From Rutidosis leptorrhynchoides (lineage: Eukaryota > Streptophyta > Magnoliopsida > Asterales > Asteraceae), in assembly GCF_046630445.1 (NCBI RefSeq), contig NC_092333.1:7909501-7973500 (forward strand): a stretch of 64,000 bases of DNA, read 5' to 3'. The position numbers and the translations under genes are program-made. How positions within the stretch are numbered: position 1 is the stretch's first letter; every line of letters starts with the position of its first letter. Under the pieces are notes generated by a model. The model searched no databases and was not told the DNA's origin. It worked only from the letters and a program-made list of their open reading frames with translations. Shown here one piece after another: positions 22,006-34,109 of the stretch.

Positions 22006-24406
22006 TGTGACGACCCGAGAATTTTCGACCAAATTTAAACTTGATCTGTATTTGTTTTCGACACGATAAGCAAAGTTTGTAATCTTGAATTTCAAAAATT
22101 TTGAACTGTTATATTTATTCAATTGACCTTTAACTGTTCCCGATGACTCACGAATTACTATTTGTAAATAGATACATATATATTTAAAAATGTATATATG
22201 TATAATTTAATATAAGTTAAAATATTATATTATGTAGTTATTAGAATTAATTTTTGTAAAATAAAATGAGATAAGTAATAATAAAATCATTATTAAAATA
22301 AATATATATAAAGTATATTGAAAAATATATATATATTTGGTTTCGAATTCATTCTGTAAACACTCGTAGCACTCGTTTGTCATCTTGATAGTTATTAATC
22401 AAGTTGAAAGCAAACTTATATGATTTTAAAATAAAAGGTGATCCGAAAATGAGCTATATAAGTTATAGGCTTATTAAAAGTATAATTAGGATCTAATTAT
22501 TTAATTTTAACATTTTTTATATTTTACCCATAAATGAGAGGGACAGTTGATGTAATTTTTTATTTAATAGTTAATGATCAAATTTTATGTCATAATAACT
22601 GAAATAAATGAATATAATTATCATAAAAATTTAGAATTATTCTGAGTACTTTTTATCTGCCACTGGTTAATCACGGACTACAATATAACATTTCGTAAAT
22701 TGAAATATCTACATATGGACAAGAAGCCGATGGCTGTGGCATCATTGTAGTGATTGATTTAGTCAAAAAGTTGCTTTAGATAGATGTATAATATAATATA
22801 TTACACATATACATAATTATATGACAATCAGACATTTACAAACATAAATAGATAGATGAACCAAAAACTCAGACTACCTTTAATTTTTACATACACCAAA
22901 CCCACTTGCATCTTTTTATATCACATTCTTTTTCATAGGATCCCATCACCACCTTGATTATCATCATAAAATCACTACCACCTTGAAACCCACTTCCATA
23001 TATATAGGTTACCATCGAGACCCAACTATATGTATTTAACACTAAAACGATCACCATCACCAATTGTGACTATTACCTGCTGTGAACCGTCAACCACCAC
23101 CTGCCATAACCAACCACCGTAAGCTTCTATCTCTCCCTCTCTACTTTATTCTTCTTTCTTATATTACAGTCGTGAACCCATCTTCAACTATGAAACCTCC
23201 TACCATGGTAAACCACCTTGCTTGTCCCTTTTATTTATCCTGTCTTAAATGCCACCACAACCACCACCGACTAATCACCTTGAAACCAAAACACAACAAA
23301 AACCATATAAATCCTACTGTTGCTATTTATTTTTTTTCTTTTTGACAACACAACACACATCAACGTAAGTTTCAACTCACCGGCCACCATTAACATTCCC
23401 ATAATCAACTTGATCACCATTACCATACGTCACTATATCGCTACGTTTCTGTCTAAAATTCGCCCAACAACCAATCACCCAAAACATGAAAACTGTTGGG
23501 ATTAACCGCTGCATATACTACTATTTTCATGAACAATCGTCACCCCAAAAACACACTAATTTATCTTGAACCTATACGTTTCCCTACTACTGATTCTGGT
23601 TACTTTTATTTTCGTGATTTCCAGCCCCAAAAACCATCATTTAGAATCATCTTCAACCTTCGAAAACAACCATCTCAATAGTCGTACATAAATCACCCAC
23701 AACCACCACGAAAGCCATCACCTTCACCCTTCCTCCACAATTAAAACATGCAACTACTATATTTTTTTTTTTGTTTCTATTTTGATTTATCAAACATTCA
23801 CCATCATTCGGTGACCACCTTTCGAAAACAATTGAAACCGAACCACCATCGAAACCCATCACCATTTTTTTTCCATTCGTAAACTGATCCAGGAGGTTTG
23901 TTACTTGTTATTTGAGAAACAAGGCAAGAAGAAGATCAATCGAATGATTCATGTTATGCCACGAGTTCCTCAATATTTTAATCTATGTTTTCAGTATATA
24001 TGGTGGACATGGGATGAGTGATCCAATTATTAATTAATATATATAATCTGTTTCATGATTCACTTGATTGCTCCGTATTTTTTTTTTTTATATATACTTT
24101 AGTGGAGCTTGTCAACTTTTGAAAGAAAGTGGGTAGGGAAAAAGGAATGATTTCATTAATGCAACATAGTCAATCGGTAAAAATTTTAATTATTAATTTC
24201 GATGGTAATTATAAATAATAATGGGTCGATGATGATGCAACTGATAAGGGGTTGTATTAGTGATAAATTGATGATAAGATTTAATAGAGATGATAATGAT
24301 GGGTTATTTTAAACGATAATGATAAAGAAGAAAAAGGAAACAGAAAAGAAAGGGTTAAATAGATTCAACACAGGATTAAATCAATAAATGTAATGGACAG
24401 ATGGAT

Positions 24407-24615
24407 GGTTTGGAGTGTTGAGGTTAAGTGAGAGGTCGCGGGTTCGAGCCTGGGCTAAGGCATTTTTTTTTATTAGAAAAAGAAGGAGATGACAGACAAG
24501 GGTTAATAGAAGTTAAGTACTATTTAAAACAGAAAAACGTGATAGAGCAGATGCTTTAGGCGAGTGTGTGGTTAACGAGAGGTCGCGGCTTCAAACCTGG
24601 ACTTGGATATTTTTT
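24407..24615 (+). promoter_or_regulatory. Two tRNA-like Pol III B-box cassettes in LTR E
   Basis: GGTCGCGGGTTCGAGCC (B box GGTTCGAGCC at 24441-24450, followed by a T run) and GGTCGCGGCTTCAAACC (24588-24597, followed by TATTTTTT) are two related cassettes about 147 bases apart. The same pair occurs in the 3' LTR near 32710 and 32857. The A boxes are not convincing. Confidence 0.4.
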
Positions 24616-24649
24616 AAGGGATACTTCTCTGAGGTAGTATTACTATCAC

Positions 24650-24650
<1 letters not shown>

Positions 24651-24718
<68 letters not shown>

Positions 24719-24719
24719 C
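24651..24719. repeat. ATT microsatellite in LTR E
   Basis: About 23 ATT/TTA units. The 3' LTR copy (32920-32991) has one unit more. In minus-strand frames it reads as poly-Asn or poly-Ile, which is not a gene. Confidence 0.9.
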
Positions 24720-25834
24720 ATAAGTACTAGTATTATTATTATTTGTAAAATTATTATTGTTATAGTTATTATTATTAGTAGTATTATCGTTATAATCAAA
24801 AACAACTTTTATTATTATTATTATTGATATCATGTTACCAAATAAACATTTCGTATATAAAAGTATATTCTTAGTAATATTACATATAAAGTAGGTATTA
24901 ATCACATTAATATTTTTATATAGATATTCATATATAACAAATTAAGTATTTTTAATATAATATTAACCAAATATATATTAATATAACTATATAAATATTA
25001 AACATTTTAAATATATATACACAAATTAAATATAAATAATATGTAAAATAAGTTATAATATATGAATTTGTTCAAATACATTTATGTGTGTTAATATATA
25101 TATATAAATGATATAGGTTCGTGAATCTGAGGCCAACCCTGCTTTGTTCAGTTGTTCAGTTTCGTCGTATGAATATTTTTACTACAAAATATTGGATGTG
25201 AGTTTCATTAATCCCTTTTTAAATGCTTTCGCAATATATATTTTGGGACTGAGAATACATGAGCTACTTTTATAACTGTTTTACGAAATAGACACAAGTA
25301 CTTAAAACTACATTCTATGGTTGGATTATTAAACCGAATATGCCCCTTTTTAGTCTGGTAATCTAAGAATTAGGGAACAGACACCCTAATTGACGCGAAT
25401 CCTAAAGATAGATCTATCGGGCCCAACAAGCCCCATCCAAAGTACCGGATGCTTTAGTACTTCGAAATTTATATCATGTCCGAAGGAGGATCCCGGAATG
25501 ATGGGGATATTCTATATGCATATTGTTAATGTCGATTACCAGGTGTTCAATCCATATGAATGATATTTTTGTCTCTATGCATGGGACGTTTTTTTATGAG
25601 AATTGGAAATATGAAATCTTGTGGTCTATTAAAATTATGAAATGATTGTTTATGATAAACTAATGAACTCACCAACCTTTTGGTTGACACTTGAAAGCAT
25701 GTTTATTCTCAGGTATAAAAGAAACGTTCCGCTGTGCATTTGCTCATTTTAAAGACGGTATTTGGTGCCGATCATCGCAATGTAACCAGTTGTTGGTGAC
25801 TTCGTCCAGATGGATTAGGACGGGTCCTTTCAGT

Positions 25835-25846
25835 TGGTATCAGAGC
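25835..25846 (+). promoter_or_regulatory. Primer binding site, initiator tRNA-Met (element E)
   Basis: TGGTATCAGAGC, two bases after the LTR end, is the standard complement of plant initiator Met tRNA and proves orientation. Confidence 0.92.
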
Positions 25847-26297
25847 GGTGGTCGTAGCGAACCAGGTCTGCATTAGTGTGTCTAACTGATAAGTCGTTAG
25901 GATGCTTTAGTGAGTCTGGACTTCGACCGTGTCTGCATGTCCAAAGTTTTGCTTATCATTTTGTGTCGAAAATCATCTGCTTATCATCCTTAGGAAATTA
26001 CCTACTTATTATTCTTAGTCTAGACACGTTTTACTGCATTGACTGCATGAATAGTGTATAGACAAAATTCATATCTTAGCGTATCTGACAATTCATATTT
26101 TAGCGTACCTGACAATTCATATCTTGACGTATCTGTTACTGTAGACCTTGCCTGATATCTCTCGTAAATTTCTCCTCAATTTAAGGGATCCTGGTACTAT
26201 ATATATCTATGTAAATTATGCATTGAGAATACCATCCAACTATCAATTACTATCATTAAACTCTTCATATCAAAAATCTTTCCTGAGATCGCGTAAG
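25847..26297 (+). other. Element E leader
   Basis: About 450 bases between PBS and the first ATG ORF. It has near-repeats of ACAATTCATATYTTAGCGTA (26066-26125). No ORF with ATG. Confidence 0.55.
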
Positions 26298-26804
26298 ATG
26301 GCCTCTACGAATCGATCAAATTCCTCTGACTCCGAAGACAGCGTGACAGGAGCACATCAATCAGTCAACTATCGTGATTACTGGAGAAAATGGGGGTGGG
26401 TTCGCGACATACTCACTCTATGGAGAAAGGAAGAAGGTACTCCATATCATGAATCGAATCTACCACCTAACCTTGGAGTACTCGACCCGCTCACCGGCGA
26501 ACCTGTTCGCAACACCGTTTATACCCTTTTTGCCAGAATTTTTCGTCTTGAGACTACCATTAATGGAACTAGAAAAGATATCCAATCTCTACCTCACATT
26601 GATAACCAACCAGGGTTAGTAGAAGAAGTTAAAGAACTCCGAGCTCGAGTGTTAACTTTAGAGAGCACGGTACAAAGTCTGCAAACACCAGCAGTATCAC
26701 CAACACCAGTCACATCACCAACCTTAGCACCAACAACACTAGTACCACCAACAACAACATCCGCATCACCAGCTTCGACATCTCATTCTATACCTCAAGT
26801 ATAA
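26298..26804 (+). CDS. Pre-gag coiled-coil ORF of element E
   Basis: An intact 168-codon ORF from the ATG at 26298 (MASTNRSNSSDSEDS). Residues 1-15 are Ser/Asp-rich. Residues 27-46 are aromatic and basic (YWRKWGWVRDILTLW). Residues 60-95 hold LDPLTGEPVRNTVYTLFARI. Residues 107-128 form a heptad coiled coil containing LRARVLTLE, and the tail is Pro/Thr/Ser-rich. It lies where gag would be expected, but is no gag domain. The ORF of element G at 60551-61012 shares an LRARV-x-x-LE coil and a Pro-rich segment, though in the opposite order. It may bind RNA or helper Gag; function is unknown. Confidence 0.6.
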   Translation: MASTNRSNSSDSEDSVTGAHQSVNYRDYWRKWGWVRDILTLWRKEEGTPYHESNLPPNLGVLDPLTGEPVRNTVYTLFARIFRLETTINGTRKDIQSLPHIDNQPGLVEEVKELRARVLTLESTVQSLQTPAVSPTPVTSPTLAPTTLVPPTTTSASPASTSHSIPQV

Positions 26805-29435
26805 TCATCGTTCTATGTATCGTTCTATCTATTTTATTTTCGTTCGACATGGCGATTATGTAATCTCTAATGTTTTAGAAATTATATATTCTTGCTCTAA
26901 TGATAAATCAAATGAGATCAATATCACATTAACTCATTAAATTCATGATTACATCTAAAGAAAATATATACGTATATATGTTTTCATAAAGATTGTAATT
27001 AAAAATTCTTTTGTACAAACTATTAATGGTGAAAATATTTTAACGGGTAGGTAATACCCGAGGAGTATTTAGATATCACATTAATAAGTTACACTGTACA
27101 TTCTTCGGAATTGATTCAATGATCATTTACTATCCTATTTACAACCACCGATTTACGTATCCGTTCACCAAAGAATAACTATTTTCATTCAAATTCAATT
27201 TCATATTTGGATTTTGATCTATCAGAATCCAACAAGTGGCATAATGAAGAAATAATGGACACAATAAAAATTGAATAGAAACAGACTAACTGACAATATG
27301 AAATTTTGTTAAGAAACCACGCTAACAAAATCCTAGCTAACTGTTCCTAGCTAACTGTTAATTCCATATTACATTTTATTTATCGCAATTTATTTTATCG
27401 CAATTTTAATTCTCGCAATTTTATTTATTGTCATTTAATTTCTGTTATTTACTTTACGCACTTTATTTATCGTCATTTAATTTCTGTTATTTATTTTATG
27501 CACTTTAAATATCGGGACACGTATACAAAGTTTTGACATATCATATCGACACATCTATATATATTATTTGGAATCACCATAGACACTCTATATGCAGTAA
27601 TGATCGAGTTCTCTATACAGGGTTGAGGTTGATTCTATAATAATATATATACTTTGAGTTGTGATCGAGTCTGAGACGTATACGGGTCACGACACATATT
27701 AGTTAATTCGAATATTGTATATTAAACTATATGAATTATTGGACTGTTACTGTGGACTATCGACTGTGGACTAATAACATTGGACAACTAAAATGAATTA
27801 AAATATTGATTATAATATATGAAACTAAACAATTCTTCAAGTTGCCACTTGATTTCGTCTTAAACATCATTTGTATCTTCACGACTACATTCTGCGTTCA
27901 AACCTTTCATGATTCTTGAAAACACCTCAATCAAGAGGATGAACCAACCGCACTTCATCTGTAGAAGAAAAGATAGATACATATAGTTATGCACCTGAAA
28001 ACACTCAGAATCTGAGTAAACATTTAACACATATCTGTGCTAATTCCTTTAGCTTTATTATTACCGAAAATAACTTTGCAATCTCTTTCCAAATTAGCCA
28101 ATTTTGTCACAGCTTCATCAAGTCAACTTCAAGTTTTCGTTCTAAACTACCTTATTATAACCTTGATATATATGCGTGCTCTTTTATTGTTACCGTGGAA
28201 CCTTTCATATTCTACCATATTACCAACAGACGTACCAACAACCTCGTTGCTTCTTGGTTTAAATCTCTTCGATAAATCATTATATTTATTCATTGAAACC
28301 CTATCATATACTTATCCGCATCATGTAACGAGAACTGCCATACCAATTACCGGGAATCAGAAATCAATACTTTGAAAACTCACAGCATATCTACAACAAC
28401 AGTTATATGTATAACATTTACCTCTTCGAATTATGGTCTTTCATTCTGAAATTCTGAACAGCACTCAGTCTACAAATCAATGCATTGAACTTTGAAAAAG
28501 CTGAATGAAGCAGCAGAAACTGTAGACAACCGTAAATGACCTTTATATTTGGAAGTTTGATGATAAAGAATAGTATATTGGAAAAGCTCAGAAAAGTTGG
28601 AACTGGAAATCGGATTGAGCAAACTACGAAGGAGTCTCTGAACAAATCACAAGGACTAAACTTGTACATTAAGAATCCTGATGATCCTATTTCTAATGAA
28701 ATCTTTAGCGAATACCTTGCTTCTGACTCCAAACTCTTGCGGACAAATTTTCTTCACCATCCTTCGATATTAGGAATTCCAAGATATCATCGTATCTTTC
28801 ATTATAAATATCCTCCATATTTTGAAGATATTTTCATAAATATTCTTATCTGAAATCATTAATCTTTCTGTGCTATCGGTGTTACATTATATAGAAACTG
28901 TTAGTTTCTATATTCTGTAAAATTTTGAGCTTAAAATATGAATGTTATTGAAGTAATGTTGGGAACTGATGCATGAGTTAGTATAATATAATGACACTTG
29001 ATCAACGTGATTATATTACATTGAGTCATGCTGAGTTTCTAATAGAACGTGATGATTCACAGATCATAATGTCATCATGTGCCATGTTACATAACTCTTT
29101 CATTTTGCTTAACTTCTGAACATATCAAAAAAAAAAATATACTCTTGATAGTTCCATTCTCAGTGATTCTGGTAATTTGATAAATCAAATCGTGCTATTA
29201 CGTTCTTTCTTGTTTAGAACATTAAGTTCATTCGACACTCCATAATTATGAATTATGGACCATTACTCGTTTTACTAGAAATCGAGAGGAGATTAAAAAG
29301 ACAAAGAGCTCTGAAATATAAGGGAAGATATAAAACTCGACAACAACACTGAAATTACAATAATTAAAAATTAAAACATCACGACAATTAAAAATTTAAA
29401 GATTTCGATTATTAAACTAAAAATACTAGATCAAA
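26805..29435 (+). other. Element E non-coding interior
   Basis: Holds an internal TAACGGGTAGGTAATACCCG motif (about 27039-27060) resembling the polypurine tract at 30261-30274. It also has an array of degenerate TTTATCGCAATTTTA units (27370-27510) like those in Athila LTRs. Open frames at 28037-28375 and 28536-28853 show no known domain and I do not call them genes. Confidence 0.5.
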
Positions 29436-29888
29436 CTACTTGTCGTCGTCGTCATCTGCGAAGTAGCGTTCACCAGTCATTTCACCATCTGTGAGGTACT
29501 CTGGAGACATCGGTATTTCTCTTGCTGCTTCAGCTGATTCATCGAGGTAACGATAACCCAACGTCTCTTCATCTTCAAGAACCGCATACAAAGAAATGCG
29601 TTTACCGCGATCTTCAATAGTATCTTTTATAAAGTACCATTGATCATCGGTACACAGAAAACTTGCCCTACAATCCGCATCATAATCGTCTTTATAAAAG
29701 AATACAGACGTGAATTCACACGGAACTTTTTCCTTCAGAAAGGATAGCAAGTCTTGTAAACCAACATCACGAATGTCGATATCTTCAAACGAAATACTGT
29801 CGCCCCACTTATATTCCTTCATTTGATTACGGAAATCACCTCCGTAATGAACATCGAATGAAACAATCATTGGGGGAAGTGTTAACAT
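29436..29888 (-). CDS. Antisense ORF in element E, possible PB1-like domain protein
   Basis: An intact 150-codon ORF opposite to the element, from the ATG at 29888 (MLTLPPMIVSFDVHYGG). Residues 7-105 look like a compact alpha/beta domain: MIVSFDVHYGGDF, an acidic SFEDIDIRDVGLQDLLSFL segment, FTSVFFYKDD, and ISLYAVLEDEE. The tail is strongly acidic (ADDDDDK). The pattern recalls the PB1-like domain of plant transposon-associated proteins. This is recognition by eye and not certain. A TATA box lies about 100 bases upstream (29986-29993), so it appears to have its own promoter. It contains no transposase or capsid motif. It could be captured host coding DNA or a regulator kept by the element. 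Confidence 0.6.
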   Translation of the reverse strand: MLTLPPMIVSFDVHYGGDFRNQMKEYKWGDSISFEDIDIRDVGLQDLLSFLKEKVPCEFTSVFFYKDDYDADCRASFLCTDDQWYFIKDTIEDRGKRISLYAVLEDEETLGYRYLDESAEAAREIPMSPEYLTDGEMTGERYFADDDDDK

Positions 29889-29985
29889 TTTTCAGTTTGG
29901 GAGTGTTTAATTTTGATTTTTGAGAAAGGGGGAAATATAAAAGAAAAATAGGTTTGAGTGTTTAAAATGAAGTATATGGTTGGTG

Positions 29986-29993
29986 TTTTTATA
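29986..29993 (-). promoter_or_regulatory. Putative TATA box for antisense ORF
   Basis: The minus strand reads CTATAAAAACACC, with the TATA about 98-105 bases before the ATG at 29888. The intervening leader is A/T-rich and has no upstream ATG in the 60 bases nearest the start. Confidence 0.5.
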
Positions 29994-30260
29994 GTGTAAA
30001 AATAACCGTTGGGATAGCCGTTGGAATTTTTTTTATGTTACTAACGGCTAAATATTTGGGCAAGTTTTTGGGCGAAGGTGGACGATGCCCGTTGGGACCT
30101 CTCTCATGATAGTTTCATTCATGCTCTTCGAATAATCGAATTATTTTATCTGTATTATTCTATAATGATGAAAACTCAATTTATCAACTCATATTCGTCA
30201 TGAAAACATTTTTATTGTTAGCCATGACCATCTCACTCAAATTTCGGGACGAAATTTCAT

Positions 30261-30274
30261 TAACGGGTAGGTAC
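30261..30274 (+). promoter_or_regulatory. Polypurine tract of element E
   Basis: TAACGGGTAGGTAC directly before the 3' LTR. The preceding CGGGACGAAATTTC is also found, inverted, next to the 3' LTR of element G (55823-55842). Confidence 0.7.
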
Positions 30275-32918
30275 TGTGACGACCCGAGAATTTTCGACCA
30301 AATTTAAACTTGATCTGTATTTGTTTTCGACACGATAAGCAAAGTTTGTAATCTTGAATTTCAAAAATTTTGAACTGTTATATTTATTCAATTGACCTTT
30401 AACTGTTCCCGATGACTCACGAATTACTATTTGTAAATAGATACATATATATTTAAAAATGTATATATGTATAATTTAATATAAGTTAAAATATTATATT
30501 ATGTAGTTATTAGAATTAATTTTTGTAAAATAAAATGAGATAAGTAATAATAAAATCATTATTAAAATAAATATATATAAAGTATATTGAAAAATATATA
30601 TATATTTGGTTTCGAATTCATTCTGTAAACACTCGTAGCACTCGTTTGTCATCTTGATAGTTATTAATCAAGTTGAAAGCAAACTTATATGATTTTAAAA
30701 TAAAAGGTGATCCGAAAATGAGCTATATAAGTTATAGGCTTATTAAAAGTATAATTAGGATCTAATTATTTAATTTTAACATTTTTTATATTTTACCCAT
30801 AAATGAGAGGGACAGTTGATGTAATTTTTTATTTAATAGTTAATGATCAAATTTTATGTCATAATAACTGAAATAAATGAATATAATTATCATAAAAATT
30901 TAGAATTATTCTGAGTACTTTTTATCCGCCACTGGTTAATCACGGACTACAATATAACATTTCGTAAATTGAAATATCTACATATGGACAAGAAGCCGAT
31001 GGCTGTGGCATCATTGTAGTGATTGATTTAGTCAAAAAGTTGCTTTAGATAGATGTATAATATAATATATTACACATATACATAATTATATGACAATCAG
31101 ACATTTACAAACATAAATAGATAGATGAACCAAAAACTCAGACTACCTTTAATTTTTACATACACCAAACCCACTTGCATCTTTTTATATCACATTCTTT
31201 TTCATAGGATCCCATCACCACCTTGATTATCATCATAAAATCACTACCACCTTGAAACCCACTTCCATATATATAGGTTACCATCGAGACCCAACTATAT
31301 GTATTTAACACTAAAACGATCACCATCACCAATTGTGACTATTACCTGCTGTGAACCGTCAACCACCACCTGCCATAACCAACCACCGTAAGCTTCTATC
31401 TCTCCCTCTCTACTTTATTCTTCTTTCTTATATTACAGTCGTGAACCCATCTTCAACTATGAAACCTCCTACCATGGTAAACCACCTTGCTTGTCCCTTT
31501 TATTTATCCTGTCTTAAATGCCACCACAACCACCACCGACTAATCACCTTGAAACCAAAACACAACAAAAACCATATAAATCCTACTGTTGCTATTTATT
31601 TTTTTTCTTTTTGACAACACAACACACATCAACGTAAGTTTCAACTCACCGGCCACCATTAACATTCCCATAATCAACTTGATCACCATTACCATACGTC
31701 ACTATATCGCTACGTTTCTGTCTAAAATTCGCCCAACAACCAATCACCCAAAACATGAAAACTGTTGGGATTAACCGCTGCATATACTACTATTTTCATG
31801 AACAATCGTCACCCCAAAAACACACTAATTTATCTTGAACCTATACGTTTCCCTACTACTGATTCTGGTTACTTTTATTTTCGTGATTTCCAGCCCCAAA
31901 AACCATCATTTAGAATCATCTTCAACCTTCGAAAACAACCATCTCAATAGTCGTACATAAATCACCCACAACCACCACGAAAGCCATCACCTTCACCCTT
32001 CCTCCACAATTAAAACATGCAACTACTATATTTTTTTTTTTGTTTCTATTTTGATTTATCAAACATTCACCATCATTCGGTGACCACCTTTCGAAAACAA
32101 TTGAAACCGAACCACCATCGAAACCCATCACCATTTTTTTTCCATTCGTAAACTGATCCAGGAGGTTTGTTACTTGTTATTTGAGAAACAAGGCAAGAAG
32201 AAGATCAATCGAATGATTCATGTTATGCCACGAGTTCCTCAATATTTTAATCTATGTTTTCAGTATATATGGTGGACATGGGATGAGTGATCCAATTATT
32301 AATTAATATATATAATCTGTTTCATGATTCACTTGATTGCTCCGTATTTTTTTTTTTTATATATACTTTAGTGGAGCTTGTCAACTTTTGAAAGAAAGTG
32401 GGTAGGGAAAAAGGAATGATTTCATTAATGCAACATAGTCAATCGGTAAAAATTTTAATTATTAATTTCGATGGTAATTATAAATAATAATGGGTCGATG
32501 ATGATGCAACTGATAAGGGGTTGTATTAGTGATAAATTGATGATAAGATTTAATAGAGATGATAATGATGGGTTATTTTAAACGATAATGATAAAGAAGA
32601 AAAAGGAAACAGAAAAGAAAGGGTTAAATAGATTCAACACAGGATTAAATCAATAAATGTAATGGACAGATGGATGGTTTGGAGTGTTGAGGTTAAGTGA
32701 GAGGTCGCGGGTTCGAGCCTGGGCTAAGGCATTTTTTTTTATTAGAAAAAGAAGGAGATGACAGACAAGGGTTAATAGAAGTTAAGTACTATTTAAAACA
32801 GAAAAACGTGATAGAGCAGATGCTTTAGGCGAGTGTGTGGTTAACGAGAGGTCGCGGCTTCAAACCTGGACTTGGATATTTTTTAAGGGATACTTCTCTG
32901 AGGTAGTATTACTATCAC

Positions 32919-32990
<72 letters not shown>

Positions 32991-34104
32991 CATAAGTACT
33001 AGTATTATTATTATTTGTAAAATTATTATTGTTATAGTTATTATTATTAGTAGTATTATCGTTATAATCAAAAACAACTTTTATTATTATTATTATTGAT
33101 ATCATGTTACCAAATAAACATTTCGTATATAAAAGTATATTCTTAGTAATATTACATATAAAGTAGGTATTAATCACATTAATATTTTTATATAGATATT
33201 CATATATAACAAATTAAGTATTTTTAATATAATATTAACCAAATATATATTAATATAACTATATAAATATTAAACATTTTAAATATATATACACAAATTA
33301 AATATAAATAATATGTAAAATAAGTTATAATATATGAATTTGTTCAAATACATTTATGTGTGTTAATATATATATATAAATGATATAGGTTCGTGAATCT
33401 GAGGCCAACCCTGCTTTGTTCAGTTGTTCAGTTTCGTCGTATGAATATTTTTACTACAAAATATTGGATGTGAGTTTCATTAATCCCTTTTTAAATGCTT
33501 TCGCAATATATATTTTGGGACTGAGAATACATGAGCTACTTTTATAACTGTTTTACGAAATAGACACAAGTACTTAAAACTACATTCTATGGTTGGATTA
33601 TTAAACCGAATATGCCCCTTTTTAGTCTGGTAATCTAAGAATTAGGGAACAGACACCCTAATTGACGCGAATCCTAAAGATAGATCTATCGGGCCCAACA
33701 AGCCCCATCCAAAGTACCGGATGCTTTAGTACTTCGAAATTTATATCATGTCCGAAGGAGGATCCCGGAATGATGGGGATATTCTATATGCATATTGTTA
33801 ATGTCGATTACCAGGTGTTCAATCCATATGAATGATATTTTTGTCTCTATGCATGGGACGTTTTTTTATGAGAATTGGAAATATGAAATCTTGTGGTCTA
33901 TTAAAATTATGAAATGATTGTTTATGATAAACTAATGAACTCACCAACCTTTTGGTTGACACTTGAAAGCATGTTTATTCTCAGGTATAAAAGAAACGTT
34001 CCGCTGTGCATTTGCTCATTTTAAAGACGGTATTTGGTGCCGATCATCGCAATGTAACCAGTTGTTGGTGACTTCGTCCAGATGGATTAGGACGGGTCCT
34101 TTCA
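30275..34104 (+). repeat. Element E 3' LTR (3830 bp)
   Basis: Practically identical to 22006-25832: one substitution and one extra ATT unit seen by eye. Every open frame of the 5' LTR recurs 8269-8272 bases to the right. Confidence 0.95.
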
Positions 34105-34109
34105 CATAA
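34105..34109. repeat. Target site duplication CATAA, right (element E)
   Basis: Second copy of CATAA, joining directly to the interrupted pol sequence. Confidence 0.9.

Larger units (their letters stand above)
22006..25832 (+). repeat. Element E 5' LTR (3827 bp)
   Basis: Starts TGTGACGACCCGAG and ends GGGTCCTTTCA. It contains CCACCACC-rich exon-like DNA (22930-23880), two tRNA-like B boxes (24441, 24588), an ATT repeat (about 24651-24719), and the GTGAGTTTCATTAATCCC to GAGAATACATG block (25199-25260) also seen in F and in the right-edge LTR. It ends with an ATG-TAA (25780-25785) homologous to the start of the element G pre-gag ORF. No real gene is evident in it. Confidence 0.92.
22006..34104 (+). 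mobile_element. Young non-autonomous LTR element E (LARD-like, Tekay-related)
   Basis: 12,099 bp with LTRs of 3827 bp (22006-25832) and 3830 bp (30275-34104), an initiator-Met PBS right after the 5' LTR, a polypurine stretch before the 3' LTR, and duplication CATAA. The only LTR differences I found are one substitution (T at 22658, C at 30927) and one ATT unit. The 4.4 kb interior has no gag, protease, RT or integrase. It holds a pre-gag-type coiled-coil ORF (26298-26804) and an antisense ORF (29436-29888). Mobilisation must rely on another element. LTR start and end motifs point to Tekay chromoviruses as the likely helper. Confidence 0.9.

Noticed and set aside
23082-23865. Small host genes in CCACCACC-rich DNA (also at 31351-32134)
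   Set aside because: Identical copies occur in both LTRs of E, frames are short, overlapping on both strands and without domain. They are LTR sequence.
24591-24905. Poly-Asn or poly-Ile protein
   Set aside because: Produced by the ATT microsatellite in LTR E; unit number differs between the two LTRs.
28037-28853. Gag or pol remnants in E
   Set aside because: No gag, protease, RT or integrase motif is readable in any frame; left as non-coding interior.
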